This document shows, one piece after another, positions 44,860 to 53,595 of a DNA stretch of 64,000 bases. This DNA comes from Nitratireductor sp. XY-223 (GTDB lineage Bacteria > Pseudomonadota > Alphaproteobacteria > Rhizobiales > Rhizobiaceae). The stretch lies in the NCBI RefSeq assembly GCF_004959855.1, contig NZ_SPNT01000003.1, forward strand, positions 1 through 64,000, written 5' to 3'. The notes under the pieces were generated by a model, which was not told the origin of the DNA, searched no databases, and worked only from the letters and a program-made list of their open reading frames with translations. The translations under genes and the position numbers were made by a program. Numbering within the stretch: the stretch's first letter is position 1; every line of letters starts with the position of its first letter.

Positions 44860-46026
44860 ATGACAGCTTGCATCACCGGATGGGCGCACTCGAAGTTCGG
44901 AAAACTGGAGGGCGAGACGGTTGAAAGCCTGATCGTCGGCGTCGCGTCCAACGCCATCGAGCACGCCGGCCTTGAGGCGCAGGACATCGACGAGATCGTG
45001 CTCGGCCATTTCAATGCCGGTTTCAGCCAGCAGGATTTCACCGCGAGCCTCGTGCTGCAGGCCGATGACAGGCTACGCTTCAAGCCGGCAACGCGTGTCG
45101 AAAACGCCTGCGCCACTGGTTCGGCGGCCATTCATCAGGGCATGAAATCCATCAAGGCGGGCGGCGCCCGTAATGTCCTCGTCGTTGGCGTCGAGCAGAT
45201 GACCACGACGCCGGGTCCGCAAATCGGCGAGAACCTGAAGAAGGCTTCGTATCTTCCCGAAGACGGCGAGATCCCGGCGGGATTTGCCGGCGTGTTCGGA
45301 AAGATCGCCCACGCCTATTTCCAGCGCCACGGCGACCAGTCCGACGCGCTGGCGATGCTTGCCGCCAAGAACCACAAGAACGGCGTTGGTAATCCCTATG
45401 CGCAGATGCGCAAGGACCTCGGCTACGACTTCTGTCGCAACGAGAGCGAAAAGAACCCATTCGTCGCCGGCCCCCTGAAGCGCACGGACTGCTCGCTCGT
45501 CTCCGACGGCGCCGCGGCGATCGTGCTGACCGAACTCGAGACTGCGATGCAAGCGCCGCGCGCCGTCATGTTCCGCGCGGCCGAGCATGTCCAGGATTTC
45601 CTGCCCATGTCGAAGCGCGACATCCTGCTTTTCGACGGCTGCGAGGAGGGCTGGAAGCGCGCCTTCAAGACCAGCGGCGTGTCCCTGGATGACCTGTCCT
45701 TCGTCGAGACCCACGACTGCTTCACCATCGCCGAGCTGATCGAATACGAGGCGATGGGCCTTGCCAAGCGCGGCGAGGGCGGGGCGGTTGCAATGTCGGG
45801 CGAGACCGCCAAGGACGGCCGCCTGCCGGTCAACCCGTCCGGCGGCCTCAAGTCCAAGGGACACCCGATTGGCGCCACCGGCGTTTCCATGCATGCGCTC
45901 ACCGCGATGCAGCTGTGCGGCGAGGCCGGCGACATCCAGGTCGACGGCGCGACCCTCGGCGGCATATTCAACATGGGCGGCGCCGCGGTCGCCAACTATG
46001 TCTCCATCATGGAACGGGTGCGCTAG
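44860..46026 (+). CDS. Thiolase family protein (acetyl-CoA acetyltransferase, SCP2-type)
   Basis: A 388-residue thiolase. The nucleophilic Cys is in VENACATGSAAIHQG, the second catalytic region is ETHDCFTIAELIEYEAMGL with an HDCF motif, and the KSKGHPIGATGVS block has the conserved His. The C-terminus ends NMGGAAVANYVSIME without the CxGGGxG cysteine of classical thiolases, as usual in SCP-x types. It makes or breaks a 3-oxoacyl-CoA. GGAGACGGCGAC precedes the ATG at 44860; longer starts are less likely. Substrate unknown. Confidence 0.9.
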   Translation: MTACITGWAHSKFGKLEGETVESLIVGVASNAIEHAGLEAQDIDEIVLGHFNAGFSQQDFTASLVLQADDRLRFKPATRVENACATGSAAIHQGMKSIKAGGARNVLVVGVEQMTTTPGPQIGENLKKASYLPEDGEIPAGFAGVFGKIAHAYFQRHGDQSDALAMLAAKNHKNGVGNPYAQMRKDLGYDFCRNESEKNPFVAGPLKRTDCSLVSDGAAAIVLTELETAMQAPRAVMFRAAEHVQDFLPMSKRDILLFDGCEEGWKRAFKTSGVSLDDLSFVETHDCFTIAELIEYEAMGLAKRGEGGAVAMSGETAKDGRLPVNPSGGLKSKGHPIGATGVSMHALTAMQLCGEAGDIQVDGATLGGIFNMGGAAVANYVSIMERVR

Positions 46027-46123
46027 CGCACCCGATCTTCGACCACGCCTCTCGCGGCCCGGCGGCTGCCTGTGCTAACCAGTAGCCGCGACGATTCGAA
46101 ATTGTCTGCGATGAGGTGAATGC

Positions 46124-47113
46124 ATGTCCGTGCTCGTAACCGGGGGCGCCGGCTATATCGGCAGCCATATGGTCTGGCGCCTGCTCGACGCCGGCGAGAA
46201 AGTCGTGGTTATCGACCGGCTCTCCACCGGGTTTGACTGGGCTGTGCCCTCGGAGGCCAATCTGGTGGTTGGCGATATCGGCGATCCGGATACGGTCGGC
46301 GCGGTGCTGCGCGAACACGCCGTGCAGTCGGTGTTTCATTTCGCCGGCTCCATCGTCGTGCCGGAATCCGTGACCGACCCGCTCGGCTACTACCTCAACA
46401 ACACGGTCAAATCGCGCGCCCTCATCGAGGCCTGCGTCGATGCGGGCGTCCCGCATTTCATCTTCTCCTCCACCGCTGCGGTCTACGGAACACCCGAAAC
46501 CGCGGAAACCGTGTCGGAGGATGCCGCGCTGCATCCCGAGTCACCCTATGGCACGTCCAAGCTGATGACGGAGACGATGCTGCGCGACGCGGCCTCCGCG
46601 CACCCGCTCACCTATGCCTGCCTGCGCTATTTCAATGTTGCGGGCGCCGACCCTGCGGGGCGCACCGGGCAATCGACCCGCGACGCGACCCATCTGATCA
46701 AGGTTGCGACGCAGGCGGCGCTCTCAAAGCGCCCCTTTATGCAGGTCTTCGGCGCCGACTATCCGACGCCGGACGGCACATGTATCCGCGACTACATCCA
46801 CGTGACCGACCTGGTGGAGGCCCATTATCTGGCCCTGCAGCATCTGCGTTCGGGCGGCGACAACCTGGTCGCCAATTGCGGCTACGGCCACGGCCATTCC
46901 GTGCTTGAGGTGGTGGACGTGGTCAAGCGCGTCAGCGGTTCGGACTTCGAGGTGCGCATGGCGGATCGCCGTGCCGGCGATGCGGTGACCATTGTCGCCA
47001 ATGCCGACCGCATCCGGGAAAGCCTCGCCTGGACACCGCGTTACGACGATCTTGAGAAGATCGTGACCCATGCCCTTAAATGGGAAGAGGCGCTGAGCCG
47101 CCGCAACACCTAG
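46124..47113 (+). CDS. galE: UDP-glucose 4-epimerase
   Basis: A 329-residue short-chain dehydrogenase-fold epimerase. GGAGYIGSH near the N-terminus binds NAD, and the catalytic Ser-Tyr-Lys set appears in FSSTAAVYG and PYGTSKLMTE. It interconverts UDP-glucose and UDP-galactose for surface polysaccharides. NYFNVAGADPAGRTG-like and CIRDYIHVTDL segments are diagnostic. The gene ends before a perfect hairpin shared with the convergent neighbour. Confidence 0.93.
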   Translation: MSVLVTGGAGYIGSHMVWRLLDAGEKVVVIDRLSTGFDWAVPSEANLVVGDIGDPDTVGAVLREHAVQSVFHFAGSIVVPESVTDPLGYYLNNTVKSRALIEACVDAGVPHFIFSSTAAVYGTPETAETVSEDAALHPESPYGTSKLMTETMLRDAASAHPLTYACLRYFNVAGADPAGRTGQSTRDATHLIKVATQAALSKRPFMQVFGADYPTPDGTCIRDYIHVTDLVEAHYLALQHLRSGGDNLVANCGYGHGHSVLEVVDVVKRVSGSDFEVRMADRRAGDAVTIVANADRIRESLAWTPRYDDLEKIVTHALKWEEALSRRNT

Positions 47114-47124
47114 CCGAAAATGAA

Positions 47125-47146
47125 AGGGCCCGCTCGCGCGGGCCCT
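47125..47146. terminator. Perfect GC-rich hairpin between convergent galE and an exported protein gene
   Basis: AGGGCCCGC (47125-47133) and GCGGGCCCT (47138-47146) form a perfect 9-bp stem with a TCGC loop, 12 bases after galE. It has A-rich sequence on the left, giving a T tract for leftward transcription, so it may work in both directions. Confidence 0.65.
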
Positions 47147-47170
47147 GTTCCTGCGTTCCTGTGGTTGCCG

Positions 47171-47941
47171 CTAATTGATCGGCACCGAGCAGATCATCCG
47201 GGTGTGGGCGCTGTTGATGTAGCAATGCGCCGGGATCGGACCTGCCGGAATCGGGTAGATATAGGTTGCCTGCGGCTGGCTTGCCGCGGCTGCACCCACT
47301 GCCGCGCCTGCCGCAAAGGCCGCGCCCGGATAGTAGTACGGGTGGTACGGATAGGGCGGGTAGGGCGGATAGGGATGGTAGGGGTGGTAGTGGCACTCCG
47401 GATCCTGCGGTGCGTGATAGCAATAGGGGCCGGGGATCGGGTGATACGGATAGTAGCCGACGTGACGACCGGACACCGGTTGCCGGTGCGGGTTCGGACC
47501 GTGGTCGACGAACAGCGCGACATTATCGGCCGATTCCGGCAATTCGCCGGACAGCACCTTGACGCCGTATTTGACTTGCACGCCGTCCATCTCGGCGCTG
47601 GTCAGTTCGACGATCGCCGGTGCGTCCTTGATATTGCCGAGCACGGACACTGCGGCATTGGGCGGATTGGAGGCGAACGGGCCGTCCGGCGCGTTCCACA
47701 GTTCGGCGAACTGCCCGGTCGAGACCAGTCCGGTTAGGCGGTAGGGCCGGTCGGTGAAAAAGACCGTTGAGGGCGATACGCCCTGGAGGGTCAGCGTGGT
47801 GCCGTCGAACTGCAGCGAGCTTGCCTGCTGGACATATTCATAGGACGGCGCCGGTGCCGCCGGCACGGGCTGCTGGGCCTGGGCAAGTCCGGGGCTAAAG
47901 GCAAGGAATACAGCGCCGACGAGGGCGGTTAGTCTGTACAT
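47171..47941 (-). CDS. Exported Pro/Tyr/His-rich protein of unknown function
   Basis: A 256-residue protein with a signal peptide (ALVGAVFLAFSPGLAQA). The first two thirds form a folded domain with VFFTDRPYRLTGLV and alternating hydrophobic strands. Then comes a low-complexity region with repeated HPY/PPY units (YHPYPPYPPYPYHPYYYP, 18 residues), then an Ala/Gly-rich short hydrophobic run (AAFAAGAAVGAAAA) and a C-terminal SAHTRMICSVPIN. GGAGGAAATACGC precedes the ATG at 47941. A cell-envelope location is likely; the family is not recognised. Confidence 0.72.
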   Translation of the reverse strand: MYRLTALVGAVFLAFSPGLAQAQQPVPAAPAPSYEYVQQASSLQFDGTTLTLQGVSPSTVFFTDRPYRLTGLVSTGQFAELWNAPDGPFASNPPNAAVSVLGNIKDAPAIVELTSAEMDGVQVKYGVKVLSGELPESADNVALFVDHGPNPHRQPVSGRHVGYYPYHPIPGPYCYHAPQDPECHYHPYHPYPPYPPYPYHPYYYPGAAFAAGAAVGAAAASQPQATYIYPIPAGPIPAHCYINSAHTRMICSVPIN

Positions 47942-48180
47942 GCGTATTTCCTCCAGGTTGAGTTTCCGTCTAACAATACACTTCAATTGCCATGCGATGT
48001 CCACACACCGGATCGGTCGCGGCCAACGCGTATTCTGCTCCGGTCGCAGCGCATCGCCCTTATGCGGCATACCGGTGTAGCGCCCGATTGTGACGGTGGT
48101 TCAAGCACCGGCAATTGGGCGATTGTCAGCGAGTCCCACAACCGCTATTGAAAACAGGATGCAGACTTTGAGGCGATTTG

Positions 48181-49179
48181 ATGACAAATCCCGTGATCGT
48201 TGAAGTCACCCGGGGCGGGCGCGTGGAAAGCAGGCACCGCGGATCGGCGGTGTTCGTTGACAGCGATGGCAAGACCTTGCTTTCGCTTGGCAACGTCGAC
48301 GCCCCGGTGTTTCCGCGTTCCGCCGTGAAGGCGATGCAGGCGCTGCCGCTGGTCGAGAGCGGTGCGGCCGACGCGTTCGGTTTCGGCGACAAGGAACTGG
48401 CGCTCGCCTGCGCCTCCCATTCGGGCGAACCCGAGCACGCCGATCTGGCGGCGTCGATGCTCGCGGCGGCGGACAGGGGCGAACCGGCGCTCGAGTGCGG
48501 ATGCCACTGGCCCATGGACCAGAATGCCATGATCGCGCTGGCAAAGACCGGGGCGGAGCCCAGCCAGCTCCACAACAACTGTTCGGGAAAGCACGCCGGT
48601 TTCATTTGCGCGGCCTGCCATCTCGGCATCGATCACGCCGGCTACATCAATTACGACCATGCCATCCAGGGCATGATCCGGGACGTCATGGCGGACCTCA
48701 CCGGCGCGCATTTCGGCGTCGACAATTGCGGCACCGACGGCTGCTCGATCCCGACCTATGCCATTCCGCTGACCGCCCTGGCGGGCGGATTTGCGAAAAT
48801 GGCGTCCGGAAAAGGGCTGGAGCCGTTGCGCGCCAAGGCGGCCACGCGGCTGATCGATGCCTGCATGGCCGAGCCGTTTTTCGTCGCCGGCACCAAACGG
48901 ACCTGCACTCGGCTCATGAAAACACTGCCGGGACGGATTTTCGCAAAGACCGGTGCGGAAGGCGTCTTTTGCGCCGTGTTGCCGCAGGAGGGCATCTCCA
49001 TTGCCGTCAAATGCGAGGACGGCACGAAGCGCGCGGTCGACGCAACGGTCGCGGCACTGATCGCACGCTATCTTGATACCGACGGGGAAACCCGTGCCGC
49101 CTTGATGGCCCAGGCCAACAGGACGCTGAAGAACTGGAATGGCATCGAGGTGGCGACGATCCGCGTGGCGGGCGTCTAG
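48181..49179 (+). CDS. L-asparaginase II (Rhizobium-type)
   Basis: A 332-residue asparaginase of the Asparaginase_II family, unrelated to the E. coli type. CASHSGEPEH near residue 80, NNCSGKHAGF near 135 and NCGTDGCSIPTYAIP near 185 carry the Ser, Lys and Cys residues known from the Rhizobium etli enzyme. It hydrolyses asparagine to aspartate and ammonia. The ATG at 48181 directly follows a TTG; an AGGCG precedes. A single gene between two unrelated exported proteins. Confidence 0.9.
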   Translation: MTNPVIVEVTRGGRVESRHRGSAVFVDSDGKTLLSLGNVDAPVFPRSAVKAMQALPLVESGAADAFGFGDKELALACASHSGEPEHADLAASMLAAADRGEPALECGCHWPMDQNAMIALAKTGAEPSQLHNNCSGKHAGFICAACHLGIDHAGYINYDHAIQGMIRDVMADLTGAHFGVDNCGTDGCSIPTYAIPLTALAGGFAKMASGKGLEPLRAKAATRLIDACMAEPFFVAGTKRTCTRLMKTLPGRIFAKTGAEGVFCAVLPQEGISIAVKCEDGTKRAVDATVAALIARYLDTDGETRAALMAQANRTLKNWNGIEVATIRVAGV

Positions 49180-49197
49180 AACACGTCGGAAGTGGGC

Positions 49198-50568
49198 TTA
49201 AAGGACCGAGTTGCCGGACACTGTCAAGTGCGCGAATTCCCGGGCGCCCGATTGCGTCAGATCCCTGGTGACCGCATCCTGCCAGCGGTAGCCGATGACG
49301 GCGCCGCGGGGCGTGTTCTGGAAGATATTGTTGCTGATTTGCGTGGCCGCTGCGCCTTCGACGACCGAGACAGCGATGCCGATGGCGCTGTCGCGGATGA
49401 CGTTGCCCGTGGCCGCGACCCCGCGGAGATAGGGCCCCCAGCCGATCAGCATGCCGGCGCGCGGTGCGTTGTCTATGACATTGCCGGTCACCGCGATGTC
49501 GGCCTCGACGCCGATGCCCCAGCCGAAGCCGAAACCGTCCGGAATGTAAGGTCCCTCGGTGCTGAGATTGCGAATGATATTGCCGCTGACGGTGGCCAGC
49601 CGGCCGCCCTCGTTGAAATTGGCGATCGAGATGCCGTTGGCGGCCCCGTCGATCAGGTTGTTGGCGACCACCGCGCCCTGGAACGAGAATTCCGAATAGA
49701 CGGCCGTCTCGCCGCTGTTGTGGCACTGGTTGCCGATGATCTGGACGTCCGAGCCGCTGTTGGAGCGGATGGCCGAGAATGCGCAGTCGCTCAGCGAATT
49801 GTTGGCGATCAGGACGTTTCCGGCCCGGAAAACGTTGATGCCGTTGCCATACTGCCCGGTACCGCCGGCCTGCGCCGAGATGCGGGCAATGCGGTTGCCG
49901 GTGACGATGCTGCCGTCATAGGCGGCCTTCCAGCGGTGTACGAGGATTCCGCCGTTGGCGCAGTCGAGGATGTCGTTGTCGGCAAATCTCATTCCTTTGC
50001 TCTCAAGGCAATAGATTGCCGCGAGCGCCGCGCCCGAGATCGTCGATCGCGTGACCGAACCGCCGCACCCGGTGAGCGCGATGGCGTGCTTGCGGCTGCC
50101 GGCGATGGCGCAGTCGCTGATGACGACCTCATCCGTGCCGCCGATCTGCACGATCGCCTCGGCATAGTCGGCGAGCCAGCGATTGTCGCCGTCGATGGTC
50201 AGCCCCGTAAGCTGTATGCGCTCCGCATTCTCCGCCGAAAGCAAGTGCCCGCCGCCGCCATAGACAAGCCGCGTCGCCCCGGCAACGCCGGTCAGGTTGA
50301 CGAAGTCGGGAAGGTTGAGGTTCGAGACCGTATAGGTTCCGGCGGGAAGAAATACCGGCTTCCGCTCCGCCGAAGCCTCCTTGAGGATGGCCTCCAGCAT
50401 CTTGCTCTGATCGTCCGAAACACCCGGACGCATGCCGAGATCGACCGCGTCGAGCGAACCGCGCAGCTCGGCGAACAGATTGTCCGTGAGCTGGGCGCGC
50501 GCCGTCGCCGGCGATGCGAGCAGCGCCGTTGCGGCACCTTTCAGCAGGAAGCGACGGGTGGTTTTCAT
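49198..50568 (-). CDS. TIGR03808-like Tat-exported repeat protein with beta-helix
   Basis: A 456-residue protein with a Tat signal (TTRRFLLKGAATALLA), then a VDLGMRPGVSDDQSK segment and repeated right-handed beta-helix turns with VTGN, ISDC and ADND motifs, ending in AHLTVSGNSVL. It fits the TIGR03808 family of repetitive Tat-dependent proteins restricted to Rhizobiales. The structure is that of pectate-lyase-like proteins, but catalytic residues are not evident, so the role is unknown. The start is the ATG at 50568, which encodes the twin-Arg segment. Confidence 0.85.
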   Translation of the reverse strand: MKTTRRFLLKGAATALLASPATARAQLTDNLFAELRGSLDAVDLGMRPGVSDDQSKMLEAILKEASAERKPVFLPAGTYTVSNLNLPDFVNLTGVAGATRLVYGGGGHLLSAENAERIQLTGLTIDGDNRWLADYAEAIVQIGGTDEVVISDCAIAGSRKHAIALTGCGGSVTRSTISGAALAAIYCLESKGMRFADNDILDCANGGILVHRWKAAYDGSIVTGNRIARISAQAGGTGQYGNGINVFRAGNVLIANNSLSDCAFSAIRSNSGSDVQIIGNQCHNSGETAVYSEFSFQGAVVANNLIDGAANGISIANFNEGGRLATVSGNIIRNLSTEGPYIPDGFGFGWGIGVEADIAVTGNVIDNAPRAGMLIGWGPYLRGVAATGNVIRDSAIGIAVSVVEGAAATQISNNIFQNTPRGAVIGYRWQDAVTRDLTQSGAREFAHLTVSGNSVL

Positions 50569-50633
50569 GATGTCCTGCGCATTGCGGTCGTCTGGGCCTA
50601 TCGCGCAGCCTACCGTTGGAGTGTAAACAGACC

Positions 50634-51437
50634 ATGGACAATCTCCCGGAGGAAACCTTGGGCGCGGACTACAAGGCAGCGGTGTTCGACTGGGCGGGGA
50701 CGATGGTGGACTTCGGCTCCTTTGCGCCGATGGGCGTATTTGCCGAATTGTTCGCCGCCAATGGCTTGGAGGTCAGCATCGATGAGGCGCGGGCGCCGAT
50801 GGGCCTGCCCAAGCGCGATCACATCAAGGCGATGCTGGACAACCCGCGCATTGCCGGGGCCTGGCGTGAGGCTCACGGAAGACCGGCCGGGGAGGGTGAA
50901 ATCGACGCCCTGTACCGCGAATTTCTGCCGATGAACGAACGGGTCGCGGCGCGCTATGCCACGCTGGTGCCGGGCGCGGGCGAGGCGGTGGCGGTGCTGC
51001 GCGCCAGGGGCCTGAAGATCGGATCGACCACGGGCTACACACGCTCCATCATGCAACATGTGCTGCCGGTCGCCGCGCAACAGGGTTACAGCCCCGACAA
51101 TCTCGTCTGCTCGGACGATCTTCCCTTCGGCCGGCCGACGCCGATGGGCATCTACAAATGCTGCCTGGATCTCGGCATCGCCGACGCGAAACAGATCGTC
51201 AAGGTCGACGATACGGAGCCCGGCATTGCCGAGGGTGTTGCCGCCGGATGCCTGACCGTGGGCGTCGCGATGTCGGGAAACTATGTCGGCAAGACCGTCG
51301 AGGAACTGGCGGCGCTGGATCAGGACGAGGTGGCGACACTGCGGGCCGTTGCTTCACGCCGACTCAAGGACGCCGGTGCCGATCACATCATTGACACCGT
51401 CGCCGATTTGCCGGCGCTGCTGGAAGGTCTGCGCTAG
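50634..51437 (+). CDS. phnX: Phosphonoacetaldehyde hydrolase (phosphonatase)
   Basis: A 267-residue haloacid dehalogenase-fold enzyme. The nucleophile Asp19 is in VFDWAGTMVD, the Schiff-base Lys60 in MGLPKRDHIK, and later motifs include GSTTGYTRSIM and VKVDDTEPGI. It splits phosphonoacetaldehyde to acetaldehyde and phosphate, the second step of 2-aminoethylphosphonate use. No phnW transaminase adjoins it in this window. The ATG at 50634 is preferred over an upstream TTG. Confidence 0.92.
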   Translation: MDNLPEETLGADYKAAVFDWAGTMVDFGSFAPMGVFAELFAANGLEVSIDEARAPMGLPKRDHIKAMLDNPRIAGAWREAHGRPAGEGEIDALYREFLPMNERVAARYATLVPGAGEAVAVLRARGLKIGSTTGYTRSIMQHVLPVAAQQGYSPDNLVCSDDLPFGRPTPMGIYKCCLDLGIADAKQIVKVDDTEPGIAEGVAAGCLTVGVAMSGNYVGKTVEELAALDQDEVATLRAVASRRLKDAGADHIIDTVADLPALLEGLR

Positions 51438-51442
51438 CACCT

Positions 51443-51820
51443 TCACGGCAGGCTGGCGTCGGCCGGCTCCCAAAGCTCGATTGGATTGCCATCCGGATCA
51501 TGGAGCCGCGCGAAGCGGCCGTTCGGATAGGTTTCGCCGTCCACCTCCACCGCGATGCCGGAACCGCGCAGCTGGTCGACCATTGCATCAAGGTTCCTGA
51601 CGCGGAAATTGATCATCCACTGCTGCTCGGGACGGCCGAAATACTCGGTGTCCTCTTTGAACGGTGCGAACACCGTTGCGCCGGCTTCCTGTTGCCAGCA
51701 TTCCTCATCGTAGCTGCCCGGTACCTCGTCGACCCCCAGGTGCTGCGCGTACCACACCGCGAGCGCCTTCGGGTCCCTTGACCGGAAAAAGAGACCGCCA
51801 ATACCAACCACCTTTTCCAT
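51443..51820 (-). CDS. VOC family protein (glyoxalase/bleomycin-resistance fold)
   Basis: A 125-residue vicinal-oxygen-chelate protein. The pattern GIGGLFFRSRDPKALAVWYAQHLGV starts a beta-alpha-beta module, and the second half ends with RLHDPDGNPIELWEP, where the Glu is a typical metal ligand. Such proteins are glyoxalases, antibiotic-resistance factors or dioxygenases. GGGAGAACGATCG precedes the ATG at 51820. Substrate unknown. Confidence 0.85.
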   Translation of the reverse strand: MEKVVGIGGLFFRSRDPKALAVWYAQHLGVDEVPGSYDEECWQQEAGATVFAPFKEDTEYFGRPEQQWMINFRVRNLDAMVDQLRGSGIAVEVDGETYPNGRFARLHDPDGNPIELWEPADASLP

Positions 51821-51990
51821 CGATCGTTCTCCCTGATACTGGCCTTGGACGGCCCCCCGGTTTGCGGAGCCTGCCACACGCTTCATGTATGCCGGCCGAT
51901 TATCGCGCTCGTGTATCAATTGCGCAATTGTCCCCGGTTCGCGGCCCTCCTATAAATAGACGGTTTGAACATGAGGGACGGGGCAGCGAC

Positions 51991-53595
51991 ATGCTTGAGG
52001 ATGGCAAACTCTATATCGGAACCAGCCGCAAACCGGACGATTCGGTTGACAAGGGCGAATATCTCGATCTCGGTTTTGCCAACCGGCACGGGCTGATCAC
52101 CGGGGCGACCGGCACGGGAAAGACCGTGACCCTGCAGATCCTCGCGGAAGGCTTCTCGAATGCCGGCGTCCCGGTTTTCTGCGCCGATGTGAAGGGCGAT
52201 CTCTCCGGCATAGCCGCCATGGGCGAATACAAGGACTTTCTGGAAAAGCGGGCAACCACAATCGGCCTCGATCCTTATGAATTCCAGGAGTTTCCGGTCA
52301 TCTTCTGGGACCTCTTCGGCGATAAGGGGCACCGCGTCCGCACGACGCTCACCGAGATGGGACCGCTGTTGCTCGCCCGGCTGATGGACATGACCGATGC
52401 GCAGGAAGGCGTTCTGAACATCGCCTTCAAGATCGCCGACGAGGGTGGTCTGACGCTACTCGATCTGAAGGACCTGCAGGCGATGCTCTCCTATATGGGC
52501 GAACACAGCAAGGAACTGTCCAGCACGTACGGCAATGTCTCGAAACAGTCGATCGGCGCCATCCAGCGCGATCTGCTGGTGCTCGAGCAGCAGGGCGCCG
52601 AGAAGTTCTTCGGCGAGCCGGCGCTCAAGATCAGCGACATGATGCGCACCACCCCCGACGGGCGCGGTGCCATCAGCGTCCTGGCCGCCGACAAGCTGAT
52701 GATGAACCCGCGCCTCTACGGCACATTCCTTCTTTGGCTGCTGTCCGAATTGTTCGAGGAACTGCCCGAGGTGGGCGATCCGGACAAGCCGCGGCTGGTC
52801 TTCTTCTTCGACGAGGCGCATTTGCTGTTCGACGAGGCGCCGAAGGTGCTGGTCGAGCGCGTTGAGCAGGTGGTCCGGCTGATCCGCTCGAAGGGGGTCG
52901 GCGTCTATTTTGTCACGCAGAACCCGCTCGACGTGCCGGAATCGGTGCTGTCGCAGCTCGGCAACCGCATCCAGCACGCGCTGCGCGCCTATACGCCGCG
53001 CGAGCAGAAGGCCGTGAAGACGGCCGCCGAGACCTTCCGGCCCAACCCCGATTTCGACTGTTTCGAGGCGATTACGAAGCTGGGCGTCGGCGAGGCGCTG
53101 GTTTCGACACTTGAATCGAAGGGCGTCCCCTCGATCGTGCAGCGGACGCTGATCCGTCCGCCATCCTCGCGGCTCGGCCCGCTGAAGGACGGCGAGCGCC
53201 GCAACACGATGGATCTGAGTCCCGTTGCGGGCGTCTATGACGAGGATCTCGACCGCAATTCGGCCTTCGAGATCCTGCGCAAGCGTGCCGAGGATGCCGC
53301 CAAGGCCGAGGAGGAACGGCGCCGGCGTGAGGAGGAGGACGACGAGGAACTGCAGGAGAGCCGCCGCTGGACCTTGCCCGGCTTCGGCGATCCGGACGAC
53401 GATGACGACGACGATTACGATGACCGCGGGCGCAAGCGTTCGTCGAGGAGGAAGCGCCCGCGTCGCCGCCGCTCGGGCAGCCGTCGCCAGTCGGTCGCCG
53501 AGGCGGCCATGAAATCCGCCGCCCGCTCCGTGGCGAGTTCGCTTGGCCGCGCCCTGGTGCGCGGTATCCTCGGAAGCCTGAAGAAGGGTCTATAG
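51991..53595 (+). CDS. HerA-like ATPase (DUF853 family)
   Basis: A 534-residue ATPase of the HerA/FtsK-like group, resembling E. coli YjgR. Walker A GATGTGKT is at residues 38-45 and Walker B RLVFFFDEAHLLF is at about 265-278, followed by VTQNPLDVPESVLSQLGNRIQHALRAYTP. The C-terminal tail is acidic (DDDDDDDYDDRG) then very basic (RKRSSRRKRPRRRRSGSRR), a charge arrangement suited to nucleic acid contact. Role unknown; DNA processing is likely. It overlaps the converging L,D-transpeptidase-like gene by six bases. Confidence 0.88.
   Translation: MLEDGKLYIGTSRKPDDSVDKGEYLDLGFANRHGLITGATGTGKTVTLQILAEGFSNAGVPVFCADVKGDLSGIAAMGEYKDFLEKRATTIGLDPYEFQEFPVIFWDLFGDKGHRVRTTLTEMGPLLLARLMDMTDAQEGVLNIAFKIADEGGLTLLDLKDLQAMLSYMGEHSKELSSTYGNVSKQSIGAIQRDLLVLEQQGAEKFFGEPALKISDMMRTTPDGRGAISVLAADKLMMNPRLYGTFLLWLLSELFEELPEVGDPDKPRLVFFFDEAHLLFDEAPKVLVERVEQVVRLIRSKGVGVYFVTQNPLDVPESVLSQLGNRIQHALRAYTPREQKAVKTAAETFRPNPDFDCFEAITKLGVGEALVSTLESKGVPSIVQRTLIRPPSSRLGPLKDGERRNTMDLSPVAGVYDEDLDRNSAFEILRKRAEDAAKAEEERRRREEEDDEELQESRRWTLPGFGDPDDDDDDDYDDRGRKRSSRRKRPRRRRSGSRRQSVAEAAMKSAARSVASSLGRALVRGILGSLKKGL

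Noticed and set aside
47320-47400. Tandem repeat or CRISPR-like array
   Set aside because: The repeating GGGTAGGG/GGTAGGG pattern is the coding sequence of a Pro/Tyr/His-rich segment, with no unique spacers.
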